Origin: Armatimonadota bacterium
Lineage (GTDB): Bacteria > Sysuimicrobiota > Sysuimicrobiia > Sysuimicrobiales > Kaftiobacteriaceae
Length of the DNA stretch: 6,612 bases
Assembly (NCBI GenBank): GCA_020028535.1
Contig: JAIBHM010000106.1
Coordinates: forward strand, 1-6,612
Direction: 5' to 3'
Of the stretch, positions 5,935 to 6,612 are shown in pieces. The position numbers were made by a program, and so were the translations under genes. Numbering within the stretch: position 1 is the first letter of the stretch; each line of letters starts with the position of its first letter. The notes under the pieces are model-generated. The model made no database searches. It was not told the DNA's origin and saw only the letters and a list, made by a program, of their open reading frames with translations.

Positions 5935-6612
5935 TCATGAGCGTCATATAGTCGAGTCCCCGAGATTGCTCTTCGCGGGTAAGGCCCTCGATCGGGTTGA
6001 GCACGTTCACCTGCGCCCCCGTCTCCCGCGCGACGGCCTCCGCCACGCGCGATTCGGTCAAGGTCTCCGCGTAGACGACTCTGGCTCCCGTGCGGCGCAT
6101 GAACTTGACGACTTCCAGCAGCCGCGCGGGAGAGGGCTCTGCCTCTGGGTCGATGCCGGCGATCGCCACCTGCCTGAGACCATATCGGGCCGCCAGGTAG
6201 CCAAATGCGGCGTGCGCCGTCACGAATTCCTTCCGGCGGCACGTACGCAACACCTCCGCGTAGCGGCGGTGCAGAGCGTCCAGCTCGGTGCGCAGTCGCT
6301 GCGCTCCCGCCTGGTACGCGGCCACGCCGGTTGGATCCGCCCGCGACAAGGCATCTCGAATCCGGTCAACCTGGGCCTGCGCGAGCACAGGATCCAGCCA
6401 GACGTGGGGATCAACGCCTCCGGAATACCATGGCGGGCTCTGCAAGGGGAGGCCTTCCGTGGCGTTGATCTTCAGAACGTTCTCGGGGAGATCGGGCAGT
6501 ACCCTGTCGACCCACGGCTCGAAGCCCGCCCCGTTGTAGACGAAGACCTGAGCTTTCTGGAGTCGTGCTACGTCCTGGGGCGCCGGCTCCCAGTCGTGGG
6601 GCTCGACGCCGG
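5888..6612 (-). CDS. znuA: Zinc ABC transporter substrate-binding protein, N-terminus cut by window edge
   Basis: Extracytoplasmic solute-binding protein (cluster A-I, ZnuA/AdcA type) that captures zinc and delivers it to the permease. The frame runs from the right edge; 240 C-terminal residues are visible, and the signal peptide plus first domain start are missing. Metal-site residues, numbered from the visible start: H5 (EPHDWEP), H69 (DPHVWLDP), H133 (TAHAAFGYLA) and E208 in NPIEGLT. The last motif matches the AdcA pattern of Gram-positive zinc binders, in which this glutamate is the fourth ligand. The mobile His-rich loop seen in many zinc binders is absent in the visible part: the segment before DPHVWLDP (about 52-66) is short and has no histidines. 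ETLTESRVAEAVARETGAQV (182-201) is a typical C-lobe segment. First of the three-gene operon; a Zur site, if any, would lie beyond the window. Confidence 0.92.
   Translation of the reverse strand, partial: GVEPHDWEPAPQDVARLQKAQVFVYNGAGFEPWVDRVLPDLPENVLKINATEGLPLQSPPWYSGGVDPHVWLDPVLAQAQVDRIRDALSRADPTGVAAYQAGAQRLRTELDALHRRYAEVLRTCRRKEFVTAHAAFGYLAARYGLRQVAIAGIDPEAEPSPARLLEVVKFMRRTGARVVYAETLTESRVAEAVARETGAQVNVLNPIEGLTREEQSRGLDYMTLMNDNLRQLADGLDCAR

Noticed and set aside
5888..6445. A complete 185-residue gene starting at TTG 6445
   Set aside because: The frame continues upstream to the window edge with conserved binding-protein sequence (EPHDWEP), so 6445 is internal.

Overview
This is a strongly GC-rich bacterial window with six protein-coding genes and no RNA genes, insertion sequences or CRISPR arrays. 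Two genes run off the ends. The organism cannot be named from the sequence. The mix (an amidase with a copper-amine-oxidase-N-type repeat region plus AMIN domains, an F420-type luciferase-like oxidoreductase, a Tat-exported dienelactone hydrolase, and an AdcA-like zinc-binding protein) would suit a GC-rich, deep-branching Bacillota/Actinobacteriota/Chloroflexota-type lineage (for example Sysuimicrobiota-like environmental bacteria). That placement is inference with low confidence.

Left block (1-2144, minus strand): a secreted N-acetylmuramoyl-L-alanine amidase is followed 12 nt later by a GTG-initiated metallo-beta-lactamase-fold hydrolase that is cut by the left edge. They look like a two-gene operon read leftward from the divergent intergenic region 2145-2295.

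Middle block (2296-4329, plus strand): a luciferase-like monooxygenase-family oxidoreductase (probably F420-dependent) is followed, after a 96-nt gap, by a Tat-signal dienelactone-hydrolase-family protein. The gap holds a perfect 11-bp inverted repeat with a 3-nt loop, flanked by near-identical 10-bp direct repeats, directly upstream of a very strong ribosome binding site. It is the most notable non-coding structure here and suggests that the hydrolase has its own regulated expression.

Right block (4330-6612, minus strand): a high-affinity zinc (possibly manganese) ABC importer in the order substrate-binding protein (truncated at the right edge), ATPase, permease. The reading frames overlap or nearly abut, as in a translationally coupled operon. 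Its last gene converges on the hydrolase with the two stop codons back to back (TGATCA).

I see no strong evidence of an undescribed multi-gene system. The window is mostly recognisable housekeeping and transport genes. The items worth following up are the palindrome at 3343-3367, the inverted repeat in the divergent promoter region, and the four-module amidase.
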